This document shows positions 1-6,931 of a stretch of 8,555 nucleotides of DNA, one piece after another. How positions within the stretch are numbered: the stretch's first letter is position 1; every line of letters begins with the position of its first letter. This DNA comes from UBA1930 sp943368475 (GTDB taxonomy: Bacteria; Bacteroidota; Bacteroidia; Chitinophagales; Chitinophagaceae): the NCBI GenBank assembly GCA_943368475.1, contig CALRLF020000121.1, positions 1 through 8,555 of the forward strand, written 5' to 3'. Below the pieces are notes generated by a model. That model saw nothing but the letters and a program-made list of their open reading frames with translations, ran no database searches and was not told where the DNA came from. The position numbers and the translations under genes are program-made.

Positions 1-45
1 GAACAAATTCAAGCACAACTAAGACAATTTCAACAGGTAAAATAA
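1..45 (+). CDS. C-terminal end of an unidentified upstream gene (partial)
   Basis: Frame 1 is open from the window edge and encodes 14 residues (EQIQAQLRQFQQVK) before a TAA at 43-45. The tail is rich in Gln and charged residues, as in the end of an amphipathic helix or coiled coil. It is too short to identify. It lies on the same strand as the YcxB-like gene, 35 nt upstream of that gene's preferred ATG, so the two may be co-transcribed. That this is a real gene end is inferred from the open frame and the tight spacing only. Confidence 0.5.
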   Translation, partial: EQIQAQLRQFQQVK

Positions 46-80
46 TTTGTTATTCCCTTGTGGGATGCTACTTTTACCCC

Positions 81-566
81 ATGCAGTTGAGTTTTAGCTA
101 CCAAAAATCAAAAGTAATACAAGCTTTGCGCTATCATTTTGTGCAAAGACCAGAAGTGCGTACCATGCTTATCTTGGTGAATGTGTTTGCCATTGCCGCA
201 GCCATTTTATTTTATACCAAGAAAATTAGACCCGAACCTTTTTTATTGGGCTCCATTGTTTGGATGTTTTTAATGTCTGCATTCTGGTATTTCTTACCCA
301 ATAGAATTTACAATCAGTCAGCCACTTTTAAAGACCAATTTGTGATTGATTTTAATGAGAACAATGTGTTATTAGAAACAGAAAGAGGTCAAATGCTTTG
401 GGAATGGAATAAGTTCTCCAACTTTTTTGAAAGCCCCAATTTTTTTCATCTATACTTTGATAGCAAATCCTTTTTCCTAGTTCCCAAAGATGGTATGGGA
501 GACGAGTTCAGACATGACCTTAGAGGGTTGTTGAATAGTAAGATTGGGAAAAAAGGAAGCAACTAA
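81..566 (+). CDS. YcxB-like membrane protein
   Basis: A 161-residue protein of unknown function whose shape matches the YcxB-like family: a short N-terminal segment, two adjacent membrane helices (about residues 29-45 and 54-72), then a soluble C-terminal domain. That domain has a conserved Trp region (LWEWNKFSNF, about 107-116) and a motif near FFLVPKDGM (131-139) resembling the family's hydrophobic-Pro-Lys signature. The N-terminus is probably cytoplasmic and the soluble domain would then also be cytoplasmic. The frame opens with a GTG at 60. I chose the ATG at 81 because the protein then begins MQLSFSYQ, a typical family start, and because GTG starts are uncommon in this phylum. No catalytic motif is visible. 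It converges on the GTPase gene and is probably unrelated to the metal locus. Confidence 0.75.
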   Translation: MQLSFSYQKSKVIQALRYHFVQRPEVRTMLILVNVFAIAAAILFYTKKIRPEPFLLGSIVWMFLMSAFWYFLPNRIYNQSATFKDQFVIDFNENNVLLETERGQMLWEWNKFSNFFESPNFFHLYFDSKSFFLVPKDGMGDEFRHDLRGLLNSKIGKKGSN

Positions 567-588
567 ATTAATTGCCATCCTTTTTCTT
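550..588. terminator. Probable bidirectional terminator hairpin between convergent genes
   Basis: The arms AAAAAGGA plus GCAA (550-562, with one unpaired base) pair with TTGC plus TCCTTTTT (572-585, with two unpaired bases) around a 9-nt loop. The 3' arm continues as TTTTTCTT on the plus strand. The 5' arm gives a T run on the minus strand, so it could end both the YcxB-like gene and the leftward gene set. The hairpin overlaps the YcxB-like stop codon. The pairing is seen directly; terminator activity is inferred. Confidence 0.5.
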
Positions 589-711
589 AAAAATAGTCAA
601 CCTCCCATTTTCCAGCGCTGATCTCTAATAATATTTTGCATAAGTATATCTTTCTTTTGGATGACCACTGTTATTGTTTCATCTTTTATGAGTTGGTTGC
701 TAACATTAGTT
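567..711. other. Convergent intergenic gap, 145 nt
   Basis: This lies between the stop of the YcxB-like gene and the stop of the leftward GTPase gene. Apart from the terminator hairpin at its left end I see no convincing gene, promoter or repeat. A minus-strand frame of about 39 codons is open here but has no proper start. Confidence 0.6.
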
Positions 712-1920
712 TTATATGTTTATTGGAAATGGATCTTCCATTTTAACTTTTTGGTCAAATAGGTATTGTTCATTTTCTTGCAATTGACATTTTTCCAAAT
801 CAGCAATAATTTTATCCATTTCCAGGTCTTGTCCAATGAAAACTAGTTCGTTCATTCTATCTCCCCATTGTTTACTCCATTTGCTTTCAATATACTCTTT
901 GTTTTCACTGAAAGACTGGTACTTCAATCTTTCAGCATAAGGAATACTGCACCACCAAATTCCTGCCTTTTCCATCCTAGATGAACCACCTGCTTGTGAA
1001 AAATTCAATGCTTCAGCAGGTCTAGAAGCCAACCAAAACAATCCTTTTGCTCTTATGATACCAGTGGGGTAGTGTAAATTCAGATAGTCCCAAAATCGTT
1101 TTGGATGAAATGGCTTTTGATTTCTAAAAACAAAGGATGAAATGCCATATTCCTCTGTTTCTGGTGTGTGAACACCTCCTTCAAGTTCCTTCTGCCAACC
1201 AGCCGAATTTTGTGCCTCCTCAAAATCAAACAGCTTCGTATTTAAAATTTCTTTTGGTTCTACCTTACTAAAATCTGAAAGAATTATTTTGGCTGAAGGA
1301 TTGAGCTTTTGTATAGCTGCTTTTAAAAGTCCAACTGTTTTTGTATCTACCAAATCTGTTTTGTTAAGTACAATTACATTAGCAAACTCTATTTGATCAG
1401 TTAAAAGATTTACAATAGTTCTATTGTCACCTGCAATATTTGTAAGTTCTCTATCTGTCAATAGTTCTATTGAACCAAAGTCTTTAAAAAAATTCAAACA
1501 ATCAACTACAGTGACCATTGTATCAATGTAGCTAAATTTAGAGAGATCAATGCCTTTTTCTTCGTCAACAAAACTAAATGTTTGTGCCACAGGTACAGGT
1601 TCGCTTATGCCTGTACTTTCAATAAGTAAATAATCAAATCTTTGCTCATTAGCCAGTTTTTCTACTTCTATCATCAGATCTTCCCTAAGCGTACAGCAGA
1701 TGCAGCCATTACTCATTTCTACTAGTTTTTCTTCAGTTCGGGATAAAACGTTTTGCTCATTCACAAGTCTTGCATCAACATTTATTTCACTCATATCATT
1801 TACAATTACTGCAACCTTTAGGTCTTCTTTGTTATGTAAAATATGATTCAGTAATGTAGTTTTTCCTGCTCCAAGAAAACCACTTAAAACTGTAACCGGT
1901 AATTTTTTTATATTATTCAT
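712..1920 (-). CDS. COG0523 (CobW/ZigA/YciC-type) GTPase, probable zinc metallochaperone
   Basis: A 402-residue G3E-family GTPase with all expected motifs: Walker A GFLGAGKTT (14-22), the metal-binding CxCC signature in NGCICCTL (Cys73, Cys75, Cys76), ESTGISEP (101-108), Asp140 in VVDC, and the guanine-specificity motif NKTD (186-189). A CobW C-terminal domain follows (about 255-385), with the conserved SSFVFRNQKPFHPKRFW and GLFWLASRP blocks. Length and blocks fit the long ZigA/YciC subfamily, which is known to be induced by zinc shortage and to deliver zinc to client enzymes using GTP hydrolysis. The His-rich linker found in some relatives is missing; only one His is seen between the domains. 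The protein is cytoplasmic. It is the last gene of the leftward set, 125 nt after the permease fusion, so it may be co-transcribed or have its own promoter. The GTPase family is very sure; zinc is inferred from subfamily and neighbours. Confidence 0.9.
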   Translation of the reverse strand: MNNIKKLPVTVLSGFLGAGKTTLLNHILHNKEDLKVAVIVNDMSEINVDARLVNEQNVLSRTEEKLVEMSNGCICCTLREDLMIEVEKLANEQRFDYLLIESTGISEPVPVAQTFSFVDEEKGIDLSKFSYIDTMVTVVDCLNFFKDFGSIELLTDRELTNIAGDNRTIVNLLTDQIEFANVIVLNKTDLVDTKTVGLLKAAIQKLNPSAKIILSDFSKVEPKEILNTKLFDFEEAQNSAGWQKELEGGVHTPETEEYGISSFVFRNQKPFHPKRFWDYLNLHYPTGIIRAKGLFWLASRPAEALNFSQAGGSSRMEKAGIWWCSIPYAERLKYQSFSENKEYIESKWSKQWGDRMNELVFIGQDLEMDKIIADLEKCQLQENEQYLFDQKVKMEDPFPINI

Positions 1921-2045
1921 AATTGTGATTAAAGTTGAATTATTAGCAAATAGTGCTTAGTTGTTCTGTATTTTAAAATTTCTTTAAATTGAGAAAGCTT
2001 AATTTATATTTATAAGTGGATGCTGCTTAAGTGATGAGGATTGCT
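1921..2045 (-). promoter_or_regulatory. 125-nt AT-rich gap upstream of the GTPase gene, possible promoter or operator region
   Basis: This is the longest gap in the leftward set and could hold a separate promoter for the GTPase gene. I found no GC-rich terminator hairpin behind the permease fusion and no clean Bacteroidota -33/-7 pair (TTG and TAnnTTTG). The nearest -7 candidate, ACTATTTG on the minus strand, misses the leading TA. An imperfect dyad is present at 1943-1959 (TTAGCA, 5 nt, TGCTTA), 23-39 nt upstream of the ATG, which could be a repressor site. All regulatory roles are inferred. Confidence 0.3.
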
Positions 2046-4280
2046 TCATTTTTCTTGAGTTAATCTTGACCATAATTTTACTGGGGAATTGGTTTTTCTT
2101 GAATTCTGTATAGCTTTTACATTTTTGTATTTTTCTAAAGTTGCTTTTGCTTTATAATATATTATTGAATCTATTTGTGAAGTTTGATGCCCTTTTGGGA
2201 TAGCATAAGTGAAATGCCCACTTTTAGAAGCAAATACAGGTATTTGAAAAAAATCTCTTTTTACAAACTCCTCTGTGCTATCCTGAATTTGTCCGGATTG
2301 TACAAAAAAATCTACTGCATATTCTGGATATCCAAAAAGATAACCGTAACTCCTCCATCTATCATATTTATTTTCATATTCTGTTATTGCTATAATAGTA
2401 GCCGGATTTGAATTTTCTGTAATTCCCCATTTGTTATAAAATTCTTGATGGTTCTGTATTATTTTTTTAAGGACGCTTAATCTAAATACATAGATTTCTA
2501 AATTTCTATAAATACTGTCTTTTCTTTCATACGGGTTTAGAATAAACTGAAACTCACTATTGTTTAAATGATTGATTGCTTTTTGTATTTTGAAAATAGA
2601 TTTGATAGCACTGTCTTTTTGTTTTGAATTATTGCTTAACAAGGGCAGATGGTAAAACTGAATGCTGCTCATTGGTTTTAATGTATCGCATAAAGTATAC
2701 AATGCTTCATGATTCAATCCATATTGAATAATTGAATCAACAATTGTCTTTTCTTCAGTAGTCATTTTATTATAGGCGCTAACAGTATTATATTTTGCGG
2801 TATTACATGAAGTTTGAAATAATATAATTTGTGTTATTATTAATAGTATAAGAGTTTTTAATATGGGCTTATTTGTACTTTCTTTTAAAAATAAAATTTT
2901 ATAGTCTATATATAGTATGCCAGCTAATACTAACACTGACAAAAGTAGAATCGGGATTAAAAACTGTAAAGCAGATTGATTTTTAGTTTCGTAAGAAATA
3001 CTTGGCATATTTTCAAAATTCATTTTGGTGAAATGCTCTTCCAATAAATAGTTTTTAAAGATGTATTGTAATTTTCTTAAACGATATTCCATTACTGCTT
3101 TTTCAAACTCCTGTTGATGTTTCAAAGTGGTTTGACTATTTGCAACAAATGCCCTCATAACACCCCCGACTGGATTTATCCAAAAAGAATTTTCCTCAGC
3201 ATCTGCTTGTTGAATATTTAATTTTGAAATTTGATTATAGAGTTCTTTTTCTTTATTAAATACTTTTAAAGCATGGCTGAAACTGCGAATTTTATTAGGA
3301 TCAATTTTTGCAGTATCCTTCAGCAATTCAGGATATTTTGAGAAAATATATGTTTTGTGTTCTGATAATGGTTGATCCCATGTTTTGAATTCAAAATCCC
3401 TATATTCTGCAATTTCTATTTTATGGATAGATGGATATTTGAAATTGAACCAAGAATTAAGTAATCCTGGAATGGCAATCAATAGAAATACCCAGATGCC
3501 CGCAAGTGTAATTGCATTTATCAGGGAAGAGAATTCAAATCTTATTAGTAATGCTATTATTAACAACCAAAATATCGCATATACAAGAGCTATTCCCCAC
3601 CAATTTAACCAGTCAATTGTCTGAAAATTGTTCAAACTTGACAATCTTATCCATGATACTAAGGCAATAATAATAACTGGTATCATGGCAAGTAACCATC
3701 TAAATATCAATCGATAGTTAATCAGTTTATTGATTGAGCCTGCTTGTATATTTAATATTGGTGATATCCCTGCTTCATTATCTGCTGATTTTATATTGTA
3801 TGTTAATGCTAGTAAATACAGAGGAAACAAAAAAAGTATAAAATATGAAACATCTAAATTTCCAGCCAGAAGTGTTTCTGGGTTTTGAAATTCCGCATAT
3901 TTATTTTTGAAAATGTCACCATTAAAATGACCACTTAATATATTTGAGTATATATCAGATTGCCCAATACTTAAAATGCTTAGCGGGGATAGATATTTTG
4001 CAGCTACATCTTGTAATCTCCATTCAAGTACAAATGGTTCTTCAATACTGTTTCTTTCCTTTGAACTGTATTTTAGCGTATCAAATATTGCTTCTACCTT
4101 ATGGAAATTGCGTTCTTTATTTTCTAATGCACTATCTATTGATGTTTGCTGATATTGATATTTTGTAACACCCTGTTGTAAACTAAATATACCTATTACA
4201 GTAAATATGAAAACTGAAAGTATCAATCCATAACTCCGTAAAAATAGCTTCAATTCAAACGAAAATATTGTTGACATCAT
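2046..4280 (-). CDS. DUF3526-type ABC-2 permease fused in frame to a lipoprotein-like periplasmic domain
   Basis: A 744-residue protein in two parts. Residues 1-472 are an ABC-2 permease: a helix near 17-36, a periplasmic segment (37-144), helices near 145-162, 190-212, 227-246 and 252-273, a large loop (274-437), and a helix near 438-458. The loop has the DUF3526 pattern, with NPVGGVMRAF followed by a His and an EFEKAVMEYR block (369-400). The Lys-rich segment 163-190 probably faces the ATPase. Residues 473-744 look like a whole lipoprotein: Lys, a hydrophobic helix (476-490), lipobox QTSC (Cys492), and about 250 residues with LCDTLKPMSSIQF and GYLFGYPEYAVDFFV, which I cannot assign. There is no stop between the halves and no ATG/GTG/TTG at the junction; the expected start codon is ATA at 2862-2864. 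Predicted topology puts the tail in the periplasm. The ATG lies 1 nt after the stop of the first permease, indicating translational coupling. Permease family sure; tail function unknown. Confidence 0.8.
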   Translation of the reverse strand: MMSTIFSFELKLFLRSYGLILSVFIFTVIGIFSLQQGVTKYQYQQTSIDSALENKERNFHKVEAIFDTLKYSSKERNSIEEPFVLEWRLQDVAAKYLSPLSILSIGQSDIYSNILSGHFNGDIFKNKYAEFQNPETLLAGNLDVSYFILFLFPLYLLALTYNIKSADNEAGISPILNIQAGSINKLINYRLIFRWLLAMIPVIIIALVSWIRLSSLNNFQTIDWLNWWGIALVYAIFWLLIIALLIRFEFSSLINAITLAGIWVFLLIAIPGLLNSWFNFKYPSIHKIEIAEYRDFEFKTWDQPLSEHKTYIFSKYPELLKDTAKIDPNKIRSFSHALKVFNKEKELYNQISKLNIQQADAEENSFWINPVGGVMRAFVANSQTTLKHQQEFEKAVMEYRLRKLQYIFKNYLLEEHFTKMNFENMPSISYETKNQSALQFLIPILLLSVLVLAGILYIDYKILFLKESTNKPILKTLILLIITQIILFQTSCNTAKYNTVSAYNKMTTEEKTIVDSIIQYGLNHEALYTLCDTLKPMSSIQFYHLPLLSNNSKQKDSAIKSIFKIQKAINHLNNSEFQFILNPYERKDSIYRNLEIYVFRLSVLKKIIQNHQEFYNKWGITENSNPATIIAITEYENKYDRWRSYGYLFGYPEYAVDFFVQSGQIQDSTEEFVKRDFFQIPVFASKSGHFTYAIPKGHQTSQIDSIIYYKAKATLEKYKNVKAIQNSRKTNSPVKLWSRLTQEK

Positions 4281-4281
4281 T

Positions 4282-5718
4282 TTATATAACTTTTAAAAAT
4301 TTAGCTGAATAATTTGTAATAACTATTGTAAGTAATAGCCATACAAATAATGCAATTAGTTCGGTTTTACTTTGAATTAGCGTTTGTGAAAGAGTATTTG
4401 AAGGATAAGTGAAATCTGGAATAGATTCCCAATAATTTGCATCAACTTTCCAGTCCCAATTTCCAGTTTTACTGCCTCCGTATGCCATTTTGTTATTTAA
4501 TGTTTTAATTAATGTTCTGCGGTATATTTCTGCTTCACTTAATAAATTCAAATGATTATTGAACCCACTTTGACAAACATTCATAGAAATGTTTCGGATA
4601 GCAAAATAGGGGTTAAGGAAAGAAGCATATTTGCTTACACTATTTTGGTTTTCAATGGTATTACGAATTCTTTTAAAATGTTTATCATAAACAATGTTTG
4701 CATATTCTTCATCAGCTTGCATTACTAAGCCGTCTACATTAACTGGGAGCACTTCATTAATATCTTTAACTTTATTTGTATCTATTTTATAATAGGCAAT
4801 TACCGAATCCATAAATTGTTTACTTCTTGTATCTGCTGGATTATGTCCGTCAATTCCTTTATCTCTGTCTTCTTTCAATGCTTTACTAAACACTGACTTA
4901 TGTTCTAAAGGAAAAAGAGCTACACCTACTTCTGCAGTAAATTTTGGCATAACTATGATTAATATTACCCATGATGCCAATTGTATAAGCAATGAGGATC
5001 TATCTTGTTTGACCCATGCACTTATAAGTACACTTATGGTGGTTAGTATAAATAAATACACAGCATAAATTAATAGCCAAGTAAATGTGTTACCAAATAT
5101 TATACCTGGCGCATTCTTTGCAAAAATTGCGTATGTTATTAATTGTAGTATTAAACCCGCAACTGATAATGATAGAACTATGCTATACAATGCAAGAATT
5201 TTCCCCCACAAATATTTGTTGTTGTTTATTCCTTGTACAGATATTAATTTTAAATTTTGATTTGCCTTATCTGTATTTACTGAGTTAAAACATAGAATTA
5301 TAATAAAGAGTGGCATGAGTACTTGCAACATCCAAGCAAAACTCATTCCTCCAAATCTACTTAACTCGGTTTTGTCTTGTGCAGGGCTAAATGCTGCTTC
5401 GTTTTGCGCATGTGCTTCTAATCGTAAAATAGAACCTGCAAATGAACGGACACCATTGTCTAAATACTGCATTACTTCTACAGGTTGGAATATATAGTAT
5501 CCATAATGTGCACTGCTGTGTGGGTTTTGTGGACCTTGATTAAGCCAGTCTTGCCTTACAGTAGTTTTTGCTTTTTCAAAACTCTTCAAGTTTGTTTTGT
5601 GGGATATCATAGCATTTATTGCTACTAGCGTAAATAACAATAATTGTATTATTGTTAAAACCTTAATATATCCTTGTCTAATAGCAATTTGTAAGGTTTG
5701 AATAAAAATGGTTTTCAT
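4282..5718 (-). CDS. DUF3526-type ABC-2 permease
   Basis: A 478-residue inner-membrane permease of the NosY/ABC-2 superfamily. Membrane helices are predicted near 19-38, 127-146, 172-199, 212-236, 242-258 and 453-470. A long periplasmic loop (about 259-450) carries the DUF3526 signature: NPYFAIRNISMNVCQSGF (369-386), then HLNLLSEAEIYRR (389-401) and a following LNNKM. The periplasmic segment after helix 1 has Trp and HYGYYIFQPVEVMQYLDNGV, also typical of this family. It probably pairs with the downstream permease as a heterodimer driven by the upstream ATPase, from which it is 11 nt away; the next ATG is 1 nt beyond its stop. Related pairs include NosY and the GldF/GldG type. The transported substrate is not known from the sequence. 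An out-of-frame ATG just upstream of the start gives only a two-codon reading frame. Confidence 0.85.
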   Translation of the reverse strand: MKTIFIQTLQIAIRQGYIKVLTIIQLLLFTLVAINAMISHKTNLKSFEKAKTTVRQDWLNQGPQNPHSSAHYGYYIFQPVEVMQYLDNGVRSFAGSILRLEAHAQNEAAFSPAQDKTELSRFGGMSFAWMLQVLMPLFIIILCFNSVNTDKANQNLKLISVQGINNNKYLWGKILALYSIVLSLSVAGLILQLITYAIFAKNAPGIIFGNTFTWLLIYAVYLFILTTISVLISAWVKQDRSSLLIQLASWVILIIVMPKFTAEVGVALFPLEHKSVFSKALKEDRDKGIDGHNPADTRSKQFMDSVIAYYKIDTNKVKDINEVLPVNVDGLVMQADEEYANIVYDKHFKRIRNTIENQNSVSKYASFLNPYFAIRNISMNVCQSGFNNHLNLLSEAEIYRRTLIKTLNNKMAYGGSKTGNWDWKVDANYWESIPDFTYPSNTLSQTLIQSKTELIALFVWLLLTIVITNYSAKFLKVI

Positions 5719-5729
5719 TTCATACCTGT

Positions 5730-6431
5730 TTAAATGGTTTCTAAATACAATTGTTGCAATGCATTTGCTGTAATATCTTTTGTCAAGAGCGTATGTGCCA
5801 ATTCTCCTTTTTTCATTATGCCTATCTTGGTACCCACATTTACTGCATTGAAAATATCATGTGTAGCCATAAAAATAGTTTTACCTTCTTCTGCTAACGC
5901 TTTGCAAATTTGGGTAAACTCAGCTGTTGCTTTTGGGTCTAGTCCACTAGTAGGTTCATCCATGAAAATAACCTCAGCCTTTTTAGCTAATGCTATAGCA
6001 ATTCCTACTTTTTGTCTCATTCCTTTGCTATAAGTACTTAATCTTTTTTCATGTGCTTCTTCTTCTAAACCAGCTTTAACTAAAATATTTCTTAGTATTT
6101 CTTTACTGTATTTAAAGCCCGCTAATTTGCTAAAGAAATCTAGATTTTCAGTGCCACTTAAATTGCCGTATAATTGAACTATTTCTGGTATATAAGCTAT
6201 TAATTTATTTGTGGATCTGTCATTGGTTTTAACTTCAATATTGTTGATTTCAGCTTTACCATGAGTTGCTTCTATAAATCCAAGAAACAGATTAATAGTG
6301 GTGGTTTTTCCTGCACCATTTTGACCGAGAAGACAAAATATTTCACCTTGGTCAATTGATAAATTTAGGTTACTTAGGGCCGTTGTTCCATTGTACAACT
6401 TCCCCAGCCCTGTTGCTTTAATTACAGGCAT
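5730..6431 (-). CDS. ABC transporter ATP-binding protein (NosF/CcmA-like)
   Basis: A 233-residue cytoplasmic ATPase, a normal length for a stand-alone ABC-2 nucleotide-binding subunit. It is complete: Walker A GQNGAGKTT (36-44), Q-loop region AYIPE (79-83) with Glu where many ABC proteins have Gln, signature YSKGMRQKVGIA (134-145), Walker B AEVIFMDEP (152-160) with catalytic Glu159, D-loop SGLD (162-165) and switch His191. The IPE form of the Q-loop and the YSKGM signature are common in the NosF and drug or peptide exporter branch, not in ZnuC/FepC importers. It should energise the two DUF3526 permeases encoded directly downstream, 11 nt away. The start ATG (6429-6431) gives MPVIKATGLGKLY, a normal ABC start. 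A perfect inverted repeat lies 30-51 nt upstream. Family is very sure; direction and substrate are not. Confidence 0.92.
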   Translation of the reverse strand: MPVIKATGLGKLYNGTTALSNLNLSIDQGEIFCLLGQNGAGKTTTINLFLGFIEATHGKAEINNIEVKTNDRSTNKLIAYIPEIVQLYGNLSGTENLDFFSKLAGFKYSKEILRNILVKAGLEEEAHEKRLSTYSKGMRQKVGIAIALAKKAEVIFMDEPTSGLDPKATAEFTQICKALAEEGKTIFMATHDIFNAVNVGTKIGIMKKGELAHTLLTKDITANALQQLYLETI

Positions 6432-6460
6432 AAGTGTATTTTTTAATAAATAAAGTATTG

Positions 6461-6482
6461 TACTTATCTGATTTGATAAGTA
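6461..6482. repeat. Perfect 8-bp inverted repeat between the His/Cys gene and the ABC ATPase gene
   Basis: TACTTATC (6461-6468), a 6-nt spacer, then GATAAGTA (6475-6482). It begins 8 nt after the stop codon of the small His/Cys gene and ends 29 nt before the ATPase ATG on the minus strand. No T run follows on the minus strand, so a terminator is unlikely. An intercistronic stabilising hairpin or a dimeric repressor site for the ATPase-permease genes is possible. The repeat is seen; its role is inferred. Confidence 0.5.
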
Positions 6483-6490
6483 TGATTTAG

Positions 6491-6856
6491 TTAGGAATAA
6501 AAGCGAAACTGTGCAGGAGGACCTTTGTTAATACTAAGATAGCATGAGGACAATGGGATAGTAAATTGGTAATTACCCTTTCTTATGCAATTATTTTGAT
6601 TTGTTCCTGCCAATAGTGAAATTTCAGTATTAGCGTAAACTGAATATTGATGTGAGCAAATTTGACAATTGTCACTATTATAATTTATACTTGAATTTGA
6701 AGCTCTTATCTCTTTTGGATCTTCTAAAGAAGATGTTGATTTTGAACTAGAAGTTTTATGGTGGTGATGCCAATATTGAATAGGTGTTGCAATAAAGGCA
6801 TAAACAGCCAATAGTGCAATTGCAAGAATTTGTTTATATGTTGATATTCTATTCAA
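6491..6856 (-). CDS. Small His/Cys-containing secreted or membrane-anchored protein, possible metal binder
   Basis: A 121-residue protein with an N-terminal hydrophobic segment (about 10-27, uncleaved anchor or signal peptide), then WHHHHK (29-34), a Ser/Lys-rich stretch, a CxxC-His motif CQICSH (64-69), two further Cys (90 and 105) and a GPPA block near the C-terminus. This layout resembles the loosely defined DUF2946-like periplasmic proteins found near metal-transport genes, but I cannot confirm membership. The His cluster and the CxxC would sit in the periplasm and could bind zinc or copper. The start codon appears to be TTG at 6854-6856: the frame is closed by a stop 27 nt further upstream and has no ATG or GTG before the hydrophobic segment. 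It sits 75 nt after the Fur-like gene and 59 nt before the ATPase gene. Reality as a gene is likely from its sensible secreted architecture and context. Confidence 0.65.
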   Translation of the reverse strand: MNRISTYKQILAIALLAVYAFIATPIQYWHHHHKTSSSKSTSSLEDPKEIRASNSSINYNSDNCQICSHQYSVYANTEISLLAGTNQNNCIRKGNYQFTIPLSSCYLSINKGPPAQFRFYS

Positions 6857-6931
6857 TTTTAATTTATCAGTGACTTTTGATTTTTATCCTAAATTATAAA
6901 TGTTATAGTCTAAGAATGATAATTTGAAAGA

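Noticed and set aside
60..80. GTG start for the YcxB-like gene adding seven residues
   Set aside because: The ATG at 81 gives the family-typical start; the extra residues show no conserved pattern.
590..711. Minus-strand open stretch of about 39 codons after the GTPase stop (ending DQRWKMGG)
   Set aside because: It has a stop just upstream, overlaps the GTPase end, and lacks a usable start except a late ATG; no family resemblance was seen.
2840..2900. Sequencing frameshift as the cause of the permease-lipoprotein fusion
   Set aside because: Both halves are in the same frame; a single indel would meet a stop at once, and the lipoprotein half would still lack a start codon. A point change of ATG to ATA remains possible.
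2184..6033. Several plus-strand open frames of 60-99 codons within the permease and ATPase genes
   Set aside because: They are antisense shadows of well-supported minus-strand genes, with low-complexity translations and no recognisable domains.
6895..6907. TATAA-ATG-TTATA inverted repeat upstream of the His/Cys gene, partly like a Zur half-site
   Set aside because: It is short and made of A and T in AT-rich DNA, so it is likely by chance.
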